64,000 nucleotides of DNA from Methylobacterium sp. WSM2598 (GTDB lineage: Bacteria > Pseudomonadota > Alphaproteobacteria > Rhizobiales > Beijerinckiaceae). Under the pieces are notes generated by a model. The model searched no databases, was not told the DNA's origin, and saw only the letters and a program-made list of their open reading frames with translations. The stretch spans positions 1,823,985-1,887,984 of the forward strand of contig NZ_KB900609.1 in NCBI RefSeq assembly GCF_000379105.1, written 5' to 3'. Below are positions 20,427 through 29,482 of the stretch, piece by piece (position 1 is the stretch's first letter; every line of letters begins with the position of its first letter). The translations under genes and the position numbers were made by a program.

Positions 20427-20885
20427 TCAACGGTAGTGCAGCGCGATGACCTCCGCAACGCAGGCCGGACGCTCGTGGTTCTCGATCTCGAACGTGATGC
20501 CGTAGGTGACCCGCAAGCCGTCCGGCGGGGCGTCTTCCGCCGCAGCGATGGTCGTGCGGCCGCGCAGCCGTGATCCGGCCGGCACGGGAGCCAAGTAGCG
20601 GATGCGGTTCGCCCCATAATTGAGGGTGTTCCTCAATCCTTCCAGGCTCATCACGTCACGGATGAATACCGGCGCGAAACTCAAGGTGAGCAGCCCGTGG
20701 GCAATCGTGGTTCCCGTCGGCAATTCACGCGCCGCCCGCTCGACGTCGACGTGGATCCACTGATTGTCGCCGGTCGCATGAGCGAAACTCTCGATCCGCT
20801 CCTGGGTCACCTCGATCCAGCCGCTCACCCCGACTTCCGTCCCGACGGCTGCTTTGATCTCTTCGAAATCCCGGAAGACCCGCAT
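20427..20885 (-). CDS. MaoC-like (R)-enoyl-CoA hydratase
   Basis: A 152-aa hot-dog-fold hydratase, expected to convert between trans-2-enoyl-CoA and (R)-3-hydroxyacyl-CoA. The hydratase motif is intact: ATGDNQWIHVDVERA with Asp and His in catalytic positions, then GTTIAHGLLTLS. It is the last gene of a six-gene minus-strand operon with fabI, a PhaC-like protein and the acyl-phosphate enzymes, so it probably supplies or removes (R)-3-hydroxyacyl groups, as PhaJ does. The gap to fabI is 55 bp. Confidence 0.88.
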   Translation of the reverse strand: MRVFRDFEEIKAAVGTEVGVSGWIEVTQERIESFAHATGDNQWIHVDVERAARELPTGTTIAHGLLTLSFAPVFIRDVMSLEGLRNTLNYGANRIRYLAPVPAGSRLRGRTTIAAAEDAPPDGLRVTYGITFEIENHERPACVAEVIALHYR

Positions 20886-20940
20886 GTTGCCCTCCGTCAG
20901 GGACGTTGGAGATCGGCGATGAGTCCGGCCATGACGCCGC

Positions 20941-21723
20941 TCACGCCATGATGCTCAGGCCCCCGTCGACGTAGACCGTCATGCCGGTGAGGCGCGCGGC
21001 GAAGGGCGTCGTCAGGTAGGCGGCGGTGAGGCCGACATCATCGATGTCGACGAGTTCGCCGATGGGCGCGCGCGCCACCGCCTCGTTGAGCAGGAGGTCG
21101 AAATCCTTCAGGCCCGAGGCCGCCCGGGTCTTGAGGGGGCCGGGCGACACGGCATGGACGCGGATGTCGCGGTCGCCGAGTTCGTAGGCGAGGTAGCGCA
21201 CCGCGCTCTCCAGCGCCGCCTTGACCGGCCCCATCAGGTTGTAGTTCGGCACGACCTTGCTGGCGCCGTGGTAGCTCATGGTGAGCAGCGTGCCGCCCTC
21301 CGTCATCAGCGGGGCGGCCAGGCGCGCCATGCGGATGAAGGAGTGGCAGGACACGTCCATAGCGATGCCGAAGCCCTCGCCAGAACTGTCGACGAGCCGG
21401 CCCTGCAGATCCTCCTTCGGCGCGAAGGCGATGGAGTGGAGTGCGATGTCGAGGCGGCCCCAGGTCTCGGCGATCTGGCGGAACACCGCCTCGAGATCGC
21501 CCTCCCGCTGCACGTCGCAGGGCACGAAGATCGGCGCGTTGAGTTCGCGCGCCAGCGGCTCGACGTAGGGCTTGGCCTTCTCGTTGAGGTAGGTGAGGGC
21601 GATCTCCGCCCCGAGCCGCCGGAACACCCGGGCGCAGCCATAGGCGATCGAGTGCGCGTTGGCGACGCCGAGCACGAGGGCACGCTTGCCGGCGAGGGCG
21701 TTGCCGTTAGGGATCTGCGTCAT
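20941..21723 (-). CDS. fabI: FabI-type enoyl-ACP reductase
   Basis: A 260-aa NADH-dependent enoyl reductase of the SDR fold. The FabI nucleotide motif appears as LVLGVANAHSIAYG; the active site is YNLMGPVKAALES (Tyr-x6-Lys) and the C-terminal part has VSPGPLKTRAASG. The gene sits in the pta-ackA operon rather than with fatty-acid genes, so it is probably an accessory copy consuming NADH under low oxygen. Inferred from context. Confidence 0.92.
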   Translation of the reverse strand: MTQIPNGNALAGKRALVLGVANAHSIAYGCARVFRRLGAEIALTYLNEKAKPYVEPLARELNAPIFVPCDVQREGDLEAVFRQIAETWGRLDIALHSIAFAPKEDLQGRLVDSSGEGFGIAMDVSCHSFIRMARLAAPLMTEGGTLLTMSYHGASKVVPNYNLMGPVKAALESAVRYLAYELGDRDIRVHAVSPGPLKTRAASGLKDFDLLLNEAVARAPIGELVDIDDVGLTAAYLTTPFAARLTGMTVYVDGGLSIMA

Positions 21724-21778
21724 GACTCTCGTCTCCGGAACGGGCTCGGCCGGCTCGCGCCCCGGCCGGATGGCGAAC

Positions 21779-24160
21779 TCAGCCGGCCTTGCGCTGGCGG
21801 GGGGCGGGTTCGGGCGCCGGGACGGGCTCAGGTGCCGTCCCGAGGAGATCGCGGAACCGCGGCATCATCGCCCGCTGCTCCGGCTCCAGGTCGATCTGGT
21901 CCATCAGGCGATCGAGGACGGCGAGGAGGCGACGGCGCTCCTCCGCCGTCCGCACGAGGTCCGGCAGGGAGGCCATCGCGCTGTCGGGGGCGTGCTCGAC
22001 GAGGGTCGATTGCTGGCGCACCACCTGGGCCGCGGCGCTCGCCGGCATGTCGAGCAGGCCGACCTCGCGGCCGACGAGTTCGCGGATGCGCTTGAAGGTG
22101 GACAGCCGCCGCTCCCTGCGGCCGAGGCGGGAGACGAGCAGGCCGGCCCGCACGGCCGCCTCGGTGAAGCCGCCCTCCGCGATCCGGCTCATGGCGTCAT
22201 GGAGGGCCGGCGCCGCCTCGGCGGGGAGAGCGGCGGCCGCCTTCTCCTCCTCGCGCGGCGCGACCACGCTCATCGTCGCGTAGACCGAGAAGAACAGGTT
22301 CTCGACCGCGGCGTCGCGCATCTGCCGGTAGAGGTCCCACCCGGCCATGATCCCGGCCGCCGCCCGGCGCTCCGCCGTGGCCCAGGCGCCCGTGTCGTCC
22401 CGGTGGACCCGGTGCGCCTTCACGAGATCCGCGCAAGGGCCGAGGGAGGCGAGCGCCGGATTGAGGTCGGAGAGCGCCCAGCGCCGGGCCCGCAGGGGAT
22501 GCAGCGCCCGCGACAGCGCCCCGACCTCCTGCGGCACGAGCGCGCTCACCACCGGATGCACGAAGGTCTCGTAGGCGGCGGCGTTCAACTCCGAGACCCG
22601 GTTCACCGCCGCGAACGGCACCTCGTCCTTGCGGGCGTACTTCTGCAGTGTCTGCAGGTCCTCGACCTGCAACTCGCGCAGCACCACGTCGTAGCGCACC
22701 GTCCCGTCGACGCGCTCCTCCTCGACCTTCATGCCGTAGAGGCCGGGCGGCAGGTGCTCGATATAGTCGAGGAGATCGACGATCTGGGCGTGCTCGCGGC
22801 GCGCGACGCTCGCCGAGACGAAGATGCCGAGATGCCCGACGCTCTCGTGCATCAGCCCGACGATGACCTGCCCGTTCGCCTTGAGATCCTCCGTCGTCGG
22901 GTAGAGGTCGGCCACCCAGTTGAAGGCCTGCTGGGGCGGCGTGATGTTGTCGCCGAGCGAGGCGAACAGGATGATCGGCGAGCGGATCGCCTTGAGGTCG
23001 AAGGCCTTGCCCTCGGCCCACTCGGCGCCGCCGTTCGCCAGCCGGTTGCCGACGAACAGGTTGTCGACGATCCAGCGGATCTCCTCCCGGTTCATCAGGA
23101 AGTAGCCGCCCCACCAGCGCTCGAATTCGAGGTAGCGCGCCTGTTCGGTGTCGATCTTGGAAAAGAGGTTGTAGGACTTGCCGAAATTCGTGTTGGCCGG
23201 GTTCAGGTACTCGAAGTTGTCGACGAGGTGGGCGCCATCGAAGACGCCGCCGCCGAGGTCGCTGGCGAAGAGCGCCGTCCACGACCCGCCGAGCATCCCG
23301 CCCGCGTAGCGCATCGGGTTCTCGGCGTCGTTGCCGGCCCAGTAGGACATCGGCGCCCCGTTCACCACGATGGGGCCGGCGGCCTCGGGGTCGAGCGCCC
23401 CCACCAGCATCGCGGCCCAGCCGCCCTGGCAATTGCCGACGATGACGGGCTTGCCGCGCGTCGGGTGGCGCTCGCGCACGAGGCGCAGGAAGGCGGCCTC
23501 GGCCTGCGCCACGTCGGCCAGCGTCTGGCCCGGGACCGGCTCGGCGAAGAAGATCACCGCGTAGACCGGGTGCCCGGCGCGCAGGGCCACGCCGATCTCG
23601 GAATCGGGCTTGAATCCGCCGATGCCCGGCCCGTGCCCGGCCCGCGGATCGATGATGACGTAGGGGCGCTTCTCGGCATCCGTGCGCAGGTGCGGCGGCG
23701 GCCGGATGCGCGCGAGGGCGTAGTTCACCGGCCGCGGATAGCGGCGGGCATCGGCGACCATCTCCCAGTCGAAGGCGAGGAGCGGCGGCTTGCCGGCCGC
23801 CTCGTGCGCGAGCCAGTTGTTGCCGCGCTGCCGGAGCGTGTCCCAGAACAGGAGCGAGCGCTGGGCGAAGTCGGTCCAGTAGGTGAGGGTGTCGCCGAGG
23901 GCCTGCGCCGGCGTCACGGGCTTGAAGGCGTCGAACCAGGCGCGGTTCGCCTCCCGCGTGGCGTCGAGGTAGGTCTCGAGCGCCGCGGCGCAGCGGTCCC
24001 GGTAGACCTCGCCGATGCGGGCCTGGAGCGGGAGCAGCGGGGGCAGCCCGCCGGCCGTCGCGGCGCCTTGAGTGGGTCCTTGGACGGGGCCTTGGGCGGG
24101 TCCTTGGGCGAGGTGTCGGGCGGGGCCTTGGGGAATCGCGGGTCGTCCGGTTTCTGCCAT
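21779..24160 (-). CDS. DUF3141 protein, PHA-synthase-like alpha/beta hydrolase
   Basis: A 793-aa cytoplasmic protein of the DUF3141 family. An N-terminal stretch of QGP repeats (about 19-33) precedes an alpha/beta-hydrolase core. The nucleophile box is GNCQGGW with Cys at about residue 244, as in polyhydroxyalkanoate synthases rather than Ser lipases. A matching Asp (ASLGDNITPP) and His (ESVGHLGIF) complete a triad. The long C-terminal region is helical and of unknown function. ATG at 24160 avoids overlap with the upstream gene. Operon partners (MaoC, FabI, AckA, Pta) fit acyl-CoA or polyester metabolism; the reaction is not established by sequence. Confidence 0.85.
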   Translation of the reverse strand: MAETGRPAIPQGPARHLAQGPAQGPVQGPTQGAATAGGLPPLLPLQARIGEVYRDRCAAALETYLDATREANRAWFDAFKPVTPAQALGDTLTYWTDFAQRSLLFWDTLRQRGNNWLAHEAAGKPPLLAFDWEMVADARRYPRPVNYALARIRPPPHLRTDAEKRPYVIIDPRAGHGPGIGGFKPDSEIGVALRAGHPVYAVIFFAEPVPGQTLADVAQAEAAFLRLVRERHPTRGKPVIVGNCQGGWAAMLVGALDPEAAGPIVVNGAPMSYWAGNDAENPMRYAGGMLGGSWTALFASDLGGGVFDGAHLVDNFEYLNPANTNFGKSYNLFSKIDTEQARYLEFERWWGGYFLMNREEIRWIVDNLFVGNRLANGGAEWAEGKAFDLKAIRSPIILFASLGDNITPPQQAFNWVADLYPTTEDLKANGQVIVGLMHESVGHLGIFVSASVARREHAQIVDLLDYIEHLPPGLYGMKVEEERVDGTVRYDVVLRELQVEDLQTLQKYARKDEVPFAAVNRVSELNAAAYETFVHPVVSALVPQEVGALSRALHPLRARRWALSDLNPALASLGPCADLVKAHRVHRDDTGAWATAERRAAAGIMAGWDLYRQMRDAAVENLFFSVYATMSVVAPREEEKAAAALPAEAAPALHDAMSRIAEGGFTEAAVRAGLLVSRLGRRERRLSTFKRIRELVGREVGLLDMPASAAAQVVRQQSTLVEHAPDSAMASLPDLVRTAEERRRLLAVLDRLMDQIDLEPEQRAMMPRFRDLLGTAPEPVPAPEPAPRQRKAG

Positions 24161-24185
24161 GACGCATGTCCTGTCGCGGTGGCGC

Positions 24186-24680
24186 TCAGTGGCGCGTGGA
24201 CTCCCAGGTGAGGAAGAAGCCGACATCGCCCGGCATGCCGTCCGGCCAGTCGACGATCATCGCCTTGAGGCCGTAGCCGGCGGGGTGCAGGCGGTCGCGC
24301 CAGAACTCGTAGGCCTGGCGCGGCCGGCCCGTCAGCGTCTCGGCCCAGCCGGCTTCGGCATTGTTGATGGCCCGGCCCTTGTCGGTGCACATCAGGTTCG
24401 GGAAGCGCATCACCAGCAGTTCCTTCTGGCCCTGCTCGGCGGCGATGCGCAGCTTGTCGAGGAGCCGCTGGGTGATCTCGTGCAGCTTCTCGGGCGTGAC
24501 CGGGATCGGCACGGAGAGTTGCTTGACGAGTTCCTCGCGCGCCAGGGCGGCGCGGTCCTGCCCTTCCAGCTCCTTGAGGGCCTTGGCGGCCCGCATCCGG
24601 GCCGAGTAGGCGGCGAGGTCGTCCGCCGACATGAAGGGCTCGCTCGCGAGCGTGACGGTCGTCGTCTGGGTGTCCATCAT
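24186..24680 (-). CDS. Hypothetical protein in the acyl-phosphate operon (164 aa)
   Basis: A 164-aa soluble protein, starting MMDTQTTTVTLASEPFMSAD, with a helical middle (ITQRLLDKLRIAAEQGQKEL) and a C-terminal block (PAGYGLKAMIVDWPDGMPGD). No family name is recognised. It lies 16 nt after ackA and 25 nt before the DUF3141 gene, so it is co-transcribed and probably works with one of them, for example as a phasin-like or regulatory partner. That role is inferred. Confidence 0.75.
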   Translation of the reverse strand: MMDTQTTTVTLASEPFMSADDLAAYSARMRAAKALKELEGQDRAALAREELVKQLSVPIPVTPEKLHEITQRLLDKLRIAAEQGQKELLVMRFPNLMCTDKGRAINNAEAGWAETLTGRPRQAYEFWRDRLHPAGYGLKAMIVDWPDGMPGDVGFFLTWESTRH

Positions 24681-24696
24681 GGCCTCCCGCTTCGTG

Positions 24697-25899
24697 TCAC
24701 AGCGCCGGCAGGGGCGCCTCGTCGAGCACCTCGCGCATGCCCCGCGCGATCATGGCTTCCTCGTCGGTGGGGATGACGAAGGCCTGGGGGCCGGGGCCGC
24801 GGGTGATCTGCGGACCGCCGGCTTCGTTCGCGCCCTCGTCGAGGCGGAACCCCGCCCAGGCGGCGCCCCGCAAGACCTCGGCCCGGGTGGCGGCGTCGTT
24901 CTCGCCGATGCCCCCGGTGAAGACGAAACCGTCGATGCCGCCGAGCGCCGCGACGAGGGACCCGAGTTCGCGCCCGATGCGGTAGACGAAGAGGTCGATG
25001 GCGGTCCGCGCGCGGGGATCCTCGGCCGCGCGGGCGCGCAAGGTGCGCATGTCGTTCGACAGGCCCGAGACGCCGAGGAGCCCCGAGCGGGTGTAGAGCA
25101 TGCGCTCGGCCGCCTCGGGGGTCAGCCGCATCTCCCGCAGCAGGAAGAACACCACGGCCGCATCGAGGCTGCCGCAGCGCGTCCCCATCGGCAGGCCGTC
25201 GAGGGCCGAGAAGCCCATCGTGGTGGCGACGCTGCGCCCGCCGTCGAGGGCGCACAGGCTCGCGCCGTTCCCCAGATGGGCCACTACCACCCGGCCCTGC
25301 GCGAGGGCGGGATCGGTCGCGGCGAGATGATCGGCGATGAAGGCGTAGGACAGGCCGTGGAAGCCGTAGCGGCGCACGCCCAGGTCGGCGACCTCGACCG
25401 GCAGGGCGAAGAGTTGCGCGATCTCGGGCTGGCCGCGGTGGAAGGCGGTGTCGAAGCAGGCGACCTGCGGCAGGTCTGGGAATTGCCGGCGCAGGATGCG
25501 GATCGGCTCCAGGTTGTGCGGCTGGTGCAGGGGTGCGAGCGGTACGAGGCGCTCCAGCGCCGCCAGCACCGCGTCGTCGATCCGCACCGGACCCGCATGC
25601 GCCATGCCGCCATGCACGACCCGGTGCCCGACCGCCGCCAGCCGGTGCCCGCTGCGGTGGGCCATCAGCCAATCGGCGACGTGGAGCAGGGCCTCCTCGT
25701 GACCGAAGCCGCCGCTGTCGAGGCGCTCGTCGGCCACCACCGCGCCGGTATTGTCGCGCACCACGAGGTGGGGCGCGTCGCCGAGCCCCTCGAACAGGCC
25801 GCGGTAGAGCCGGCGGGGGGCGCCGTCCGGCCCAGGCTCGAAGACCTGGAACTTCAGGCTCGACGAGCCGGCATTGAGCACCAGGAAGGCCGGGATCAT
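24697..25899 (-). CDS. ackA: Acetate (or propionate/butyrate) kinase
   Basis: A 400-aa ASKHA-fold kinase converting acyl phosphate and ADP to the acid and ATP. The start is FLVLNAGSSSLKFQVF (phosphate 1 motif), and the fold continues with VGHRVVHGG, ACFDTAFH, RRYGFHGLSY, VVVAHLGNGASLCA, FSALDGLPMGTRCGSLD and FTGGIGEN. Full length and all motifs are intact. It begins 2 nt after the pta stop, giving a tightly coupled pair for substrate-level phosphorylation. Confidence 0.95.
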   Translation of the reverse strand: MIPAFLVLNAGSSSLKFQVFEPGPDGAPRRLYRGLFEGLGDAPHLVVRDNTGAVVADERLDSGGFGHEEALLHVADWLMAHRSGHRLAAVGHRVVHGGMAHAGPVRIDDAVLAALERLVPLAPLHQPHNLEPIRILRRQFPDLPQVACFDTAFHRGQPEIAQLFALPVEVADLGVRRYGFHGLSYAFIADHLAATDPALAQGRVVVAHLGNGASLCALDGGRSVATTMGFSALDGLPMGTRCGSLDAAVVFFLLREMRLTPEAAERMLYTRSGLLGVSGLSNDMRTLRARAAEDPRARTAIDLFVYRIGRELGSLVAALGGIDGFVFTGGIGENDAATRAEVLRGAAWAGFRLDEGANEAGGPQITRGPGPQAFVIPTDEEAMIARGMREVLDEAPLPAL

Positions 25900-25901
25900 C
25901 G

Positions 25902-26876
25902 TCAGACCTCGGGTAAGGGCTTGGCCGCACGTTGCGCGGCGGAGAAGAGCGAGGCCACCGCGCAGGAGGCGAGCCGGGTCAGGCGGGAATCCGCGCGGCT
26001 CGTCAGGATGACGGGCACCCGGGCGCCGAGCACGATGCCGGCCGCGTCCGCATCCGCCAGGAAGGTCAGGCTCTTGGCCAGCATGTTGCCGGCCTCGAGA
26101 TCCGGCACGACGAGCACGTTGGCGCGGCCCGCGACCGGCGAGCGGATCTTCTTGATCGCCGCCGCCCCGAGGTCGATGGCGTTGTCGAGGGCGAGCGGCC
26201 CGTCGAGGACCGCGCCGGTGATCTGGCCGCGATCCGCCATCTTGCAGAGCGCGGCGGCCTCGATCGTCGAGGGGACCTTCGGGTTGACCGTCTCCATCGC
26301 CGAGACGACCGCGACCCGCACGGTCTCGATCCCGAAGGCGTGCGCGAGGTCTATGGCGTTCTGGACGATGTCGCGCTTCTCCTCCAGGGAGGGCGCGATG
26401 TTGATGGCCGCGTCCGTGACGATGAGCGGCTCGTCGTGGCTTGGCACGTCCATCACGAAGCAGTGGCTGAGGCGGCGGGCGGTCCGCAGCCCGCCGTCGC
26501 GCCGCACCACCGCCGCCATCAGCTCGTCGGTATGGAGGCTGCCCTTCATCAGCGCCTCGGCCTCGCCGGCGGTCACCAGCGCCACCGCGCGGGCGGCCGA
26601 ATCGTGGCTGTGGGCGGCCTCGACGACGCGGAATTCCGCCAGGTCCTTGCCGAGCGCCGAGGCCGCCGCCAGGAGCTTCGGCCGGGGACCGACCAGGATC
26701 GGCTCGATCAGCCCGAGATCCGCCGCCTCCAGCGCCGCGCCGAGGGAGGCCTCGTCGCACGGGTGCACGACCGCGACCTTGAGCCGGGGCAGCGCCTGCG
26801 CGGCCGCGACCAGGCGCTCGTACTTCTCGTGCCGGCGATGCCGGGCCGGCGCCTCCTGCGTCGTCGAACTCGCCAC
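25902..26876 (-). CDS. pta: Phosphate acetyl/butyryltransferase
   Basis: A 324-aa PTA/PTB-domain enzyme, expected to exchange CoA for phosphate on acetyl-CoA or a short acyl-CoA. Recognisable blocks are AEALMKGSLHTDELM, HCFVMDVPSHDEPLIVTDAAINIAPSL (split across the strand pair of the fold), GPLALDNAI, VLVVPDLEAGNMLAKSLTF and GARVPVILTSRADS. It is the first gene of the operon ending in maoC. A perfect FixK/FNR box lies 211 bp upstream of its ATG, which suggests induction at low oxygen. Confidence 0.9.
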   Translation of the reverse strand: MASSTTQEAPARHRRHEKYERLVAAAQALPRLKVAVVHPCDEASLGAALEAADLGLIEPILVGPRPKLLAAASALGKDLAEFRVVEAAHSHDSAARAVALVTAGEAEALMKGSLHTDELMAAVVRRDGGLRTARRLSHCFVMDVPSHDEPLIVTDAAINIAPSLEEKRDIVQNAIDLAHAFGIETVRVAVVSAMETVNPKVPSTIEAAALCKMADRGQITGAVLDGPLALDNAIDLGAAAIKKIRSPVAGRANVLVVPDLEAGNMLAKSLTFLADADAAGIVLGARVPVILTSRADSRLTRLASCAVASLFSAAQRAAKPLPEV

Positions 26877-27536
26877 GATGCACTCTCCTGCTCAGCCCGT
26901 CTCGGGGCGGCGTCGACGGATCGGCGAGCGGCCCGGAGCACGCGCTAAAGGACCCGAGCAGAGGGCCCGTTCGCTCTGCCCCGCCACCGTGCCTCGCAGC
27001 GGTGTCTTGCGCGCTAATCTCACGGACGGCGTCGACCCCCGCTTGATCGAACGTGACACCGCGATCGGGGTTTTTGCAGCGCAACGTTGATCTGGATCAA
27101 ACTGCCAGGGCCGGAGCGGACAAGGATGGGCGCGGTCCGGGGTTGGGCCGTGGCTCACGATCACGGGACGCGCGATGGTGAGCCCGAAGCATGACGCAGC
27201 CGGGCTGTTGCTGCTCGCCGCGAGCGGGATCTGCGCACAGTCCGAGGGGACCCAATTGACCGACCGTGCCGATTTGGCTGTGCCGATGGCCGCTGCCTCG
27301 CTGATCCCGACGCTGCATGGGCGCTGGCTCCACGCCCACCACGAGCACGTGGTCGGGCGCGTGCGCCACGTGCGGGCGGCGCAAAACGGCTAGACGCTGC
27401 TCGCGGTCGTCGGGCCGGCAGTGGCGAGGTCGGTGCGCCGGCGCCGACCCCGCGCGAGGAGGGCAGCGTCTTGACCATGACCGGCACGGCCGAGGCCGTC
27501 CATGCGCTGCCGCCACTCTGAGAGACGAGGGCCTTG
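26877..27536. other. Regulatory gap upstream of pta
   Basis: About 660 bp between divergent pta and the GNAT relic. It holds a FixK/FNR box at 27087-27100. The plus strand near 27175-27393 has a short frame ending in RWLHAHHEHVVGRVRHVRAAQNG that looks like eroded coding sequence, but I cannot name it. Confidence 0.5.
27087..27100. promoter_or_regulatory. FixK/FNR-type box TTGATCTGGATCAA
   Basis: An exact match to the FNR/FixK consensus TTGAT-N4-ATCAA. It is 211 bp upstream of the pta start codon and in the only long intergenic gap at the head of the six-gene operon. Regulators of this family activate transcription under oxygen limitation. Confidence 0.8.
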
Positions 27537-28091
27537 ATGACAGAGCAGGCCGCCGCGGTCCCGGTCTTGCGCTACGCCGCCGCGGAGCGCGTGCGCCACG
27601 GGCGCGCCCTCGTTGTTTGGGCGCTGCTTCCGGACGACCGGGAGGGCCTGCTCGCCGCCATCGCGCGGGTCGGACCGCGCCCGCGCCCTCCGATTCGTCG
27701 CGCCCATGCGCGCCTTCAGCGAGTGGGAGACCGGCTACTTCGTCAGCGTCGATTTCCTCGTGCACGTCGCCCTGGTGGCGGAGGCGCAGAAGGGCGACGC
27801 ACCGGCGATCGTCGGCAGCGGCCGCTTCATCGTGCCGGCGCCGGACACCGCCGAATTGGCCTTCGCGTCGCGGATGCGTGGCAGGACTGCGACCCCGGCG
27901 CCGCGCTGATGCGCGACCTCATCGCCCTCGCGCGCGAGCAGGGCCTCGCGGAGTTCACCGCCGAGGTGATGTCCGACAATGCCGCGATGCTGGCGCTGTT
28001 TGAGCGCTGCGTGACGTCGGTGCGGCTGCGACCGGAAGGCGGTACGGTTCACGTCGCGAAGCTGCTGTCGTTACGGGAGGCGGCTAGCGGG
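27537..28091 (+). pseudogene. GNAT acetyltransferase with two compensating frameshifts
   Basis: The N-terminal part (TEQAAAVPVLRYAAAERVRH) and C-terminal part (DAWQDCDPGAALMRDLIALA and FTAEVMSDNAAMLALFERC) are in one frame. The middle (ALRFVAPMRAFSEWETGYFV and VDFLVHVALVAEAQKGDAPA) is in the +1 frame between about 27690 and 27870. Together they make one GNAT domain like the acetyltransferases that accompany low-oxygen islands. The frame also lacks its own stop before the convergent CoA-transferase gene. A sequencing error is the alternative to a true relic. Confidence 0.7.
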
Positions 28092-28109
28092 GACGATGGC
28101 GACCGACTG

Positions 28110-28751
28110 TCACGCTCCTTCGGCCAGAGCGATCGCGAGGTCGGCATCCGTGGCGGCGCGCACCTCGTCGAGTCTCACGCCCGGTGCCGTCTCAATGAGC
28201 GTGGCGCGACCGTCCGGAAAGGCAATCACCGCGAGCTCCGTCACCAGGAGGTCGATGCGGCGCTCGGCCGTGAGCGGCAGCGTGCAGTCCCGCACCACCT
28301 TCGGCCGGCCCTTGGCGGTGTGCTGCATCGCCACGATAACCCGCTTGGCCCCGGTCACGAGGTCCATCGCCCCGCCCATGCCGGGGACCATCCGGCCCGG
28401 CACCATCCAGTTGGCGAGCCGCCCCGTCTGATCGACCTGCAGGCCGCCGAGCACCGTGAGGTCGAGGTGCCCGCCGCGGATGAGCGCGAAGGAGGTCGCG
28501 CTGTCGAAGGTGGAGGCGCCCGGCAGCGCCGTCACGGCCTTGCCGCCCGCATCGGTCAGCCAGCGCAGGGCCATGCCGGGCTCCGGCACCGGCCCGGTGC
28601 CGATCAGGCCGTTCTCGGACTGAAAGAAGACGGTCATCCCGGGCGGGACGTGGTTGGCGACCAGCGTCGGGATGCCGATCCCGAGATTCACCAGCATCCC
28701 GTCGCGGAGTTCGCGGGCGATGCGCGTGGCGATGACGACCTGCGGTTCCAT
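28110..28751 (-). CDS. atoA: 3-oxoacid CoA-transferase, beta subunit
   Basis: The 213-aa small subunit of an acetoacetate/acyl CoA-transferase, which moves CoA between acetate (or succinate) and a 3-oxo or short-chain acid. The catalytic Glu lies in FFQSENGLIGTG, the family's SENG motif. Further blocks are GIPTLVANHV and LDLTVLGGLQVDQTGRLANW. ATG at 28751 lies 4 nt after the alpha-subunit stop, so the subunits are co-translated. It links naturally to pta-ackA and the PhaC-like protein for acetoacetate/PHB turnover. Confidence 0.93.
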   Translation of the reverse strand: MEPQVVIATRIARELRDGMLVNLGIGIPTLVANHVPPGMTVFFQSENGLIGTGPVPEPGMALRWLTDAGGKAVTALPGASTFDSATSFALIRGGHLDLTVLGGLQVDQTGRLANWMVPGRMVPGMGGAMDLVTGAKRVIVAMQHTAKGRPKVVRDCTLPLTAERRIDLLVTELAVIAFPDGRATLIETAPGVRLDEVRAATDADLAIALAEGA

Positions 28752-28755
28752 CGGC

Positions 28756-29403
28756 TCACCCGCATGCGATGACGTGATCGACCAGCGGCGCCGGCGTGAC
28801 GACGTGGTCGGGCGCAATGACGCCGGTCGGGACGATGTGCTCGGCGCACACGATCACCGTGTCGGCCGCCATCGCCATCAGGGGATTGAAGTTGCGCGCG
28901 GTCAGCGCGTAGGTGAGGTTGCCGAGGTAATCGCACAGGAAGGCCTGGATCAGCGCGAACCCGGCGCGCAGGGCTGGTTCGAGCAGGTACTCGCGGTCCT
29001 CGACCGTGATCCGCCGCTTGCCCGCCTCGGCGAGGGTCCCGATTCCGGTCGGGGTGAGGACGCCGCCCAGGCCGCACCCGCCCGCGCGGATGCGCTCGGC
29101 CAACGTGCCCTGCGGCACGAGATCGACCTCCAGCGTCCGCGCGAGCATCTGCGCCTGGGTCTCCGGGTTGAGACCGATATGGCTGACGACCGCCTTGCGC
29201 AGCGCCCCGGCCGTGACGAGCTTGCCGATGCCCCGACCTGGCATGGCGGTGTCGTTGGCGATGACGGTGAGATCCCGCCGGTGTTGCCGCACGAGTTCGT
29301 CGATGAGCGGCTCGGGCGTCCCGACGCCCATGAAGCCGCCGACCATCAGGCTGGCCCCGTCGGGGATCTGGGCAACGGCATCGGCGAGTGACAGGATCCG
29401 CAT
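28756..29403 (-). CDS. atoD: 3-oxoacid CoA-transferase, alpha subunit
   Basis: The 215-aa large-fold subunit paired with the beta subunit downstream. Blocks include GASLMVGGFMGVGTPEPLID, DLTVIANDTAMPGRGIGKLV, VVSHIGLNPETQ, VPQGTLAERIRAGGCGLGG and NLTYALTARNFNPLMAMAAD. The start is taken at 29403 (MRILSLADAV); ATG at 29415 would add four residues and neither has a strong ribosome site. No FixK box is visible immediately upstream. Confidence 0.93.
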   Translation of the reverse strand: MRILSLADAVAQIPDGASLMVGGFMGVGTPEPLIDELVRQHRRDLTVIANDTAMPGRGIGKLVTAGALRKAVVSHIGLNPETQAQMLARTLEVDLVPQGTLAERIRAGGCGLGGVLTPTGIGTLAEAGKRRITVEDREYLLEPALRAGFALIQAFLCDYLGNLTYALTARNFNPLMAMAADTVIVCAEHIVPTGVIAPDHVVTPAPLVDHVIACG

Positions 29404-29482
29404 GGCGAGGATCATCGGATGCTGACGACGGGTCGTTCGGTCCCGGCGGCGATCGCGGCCGCACGCGGACCGGCGACACGTG

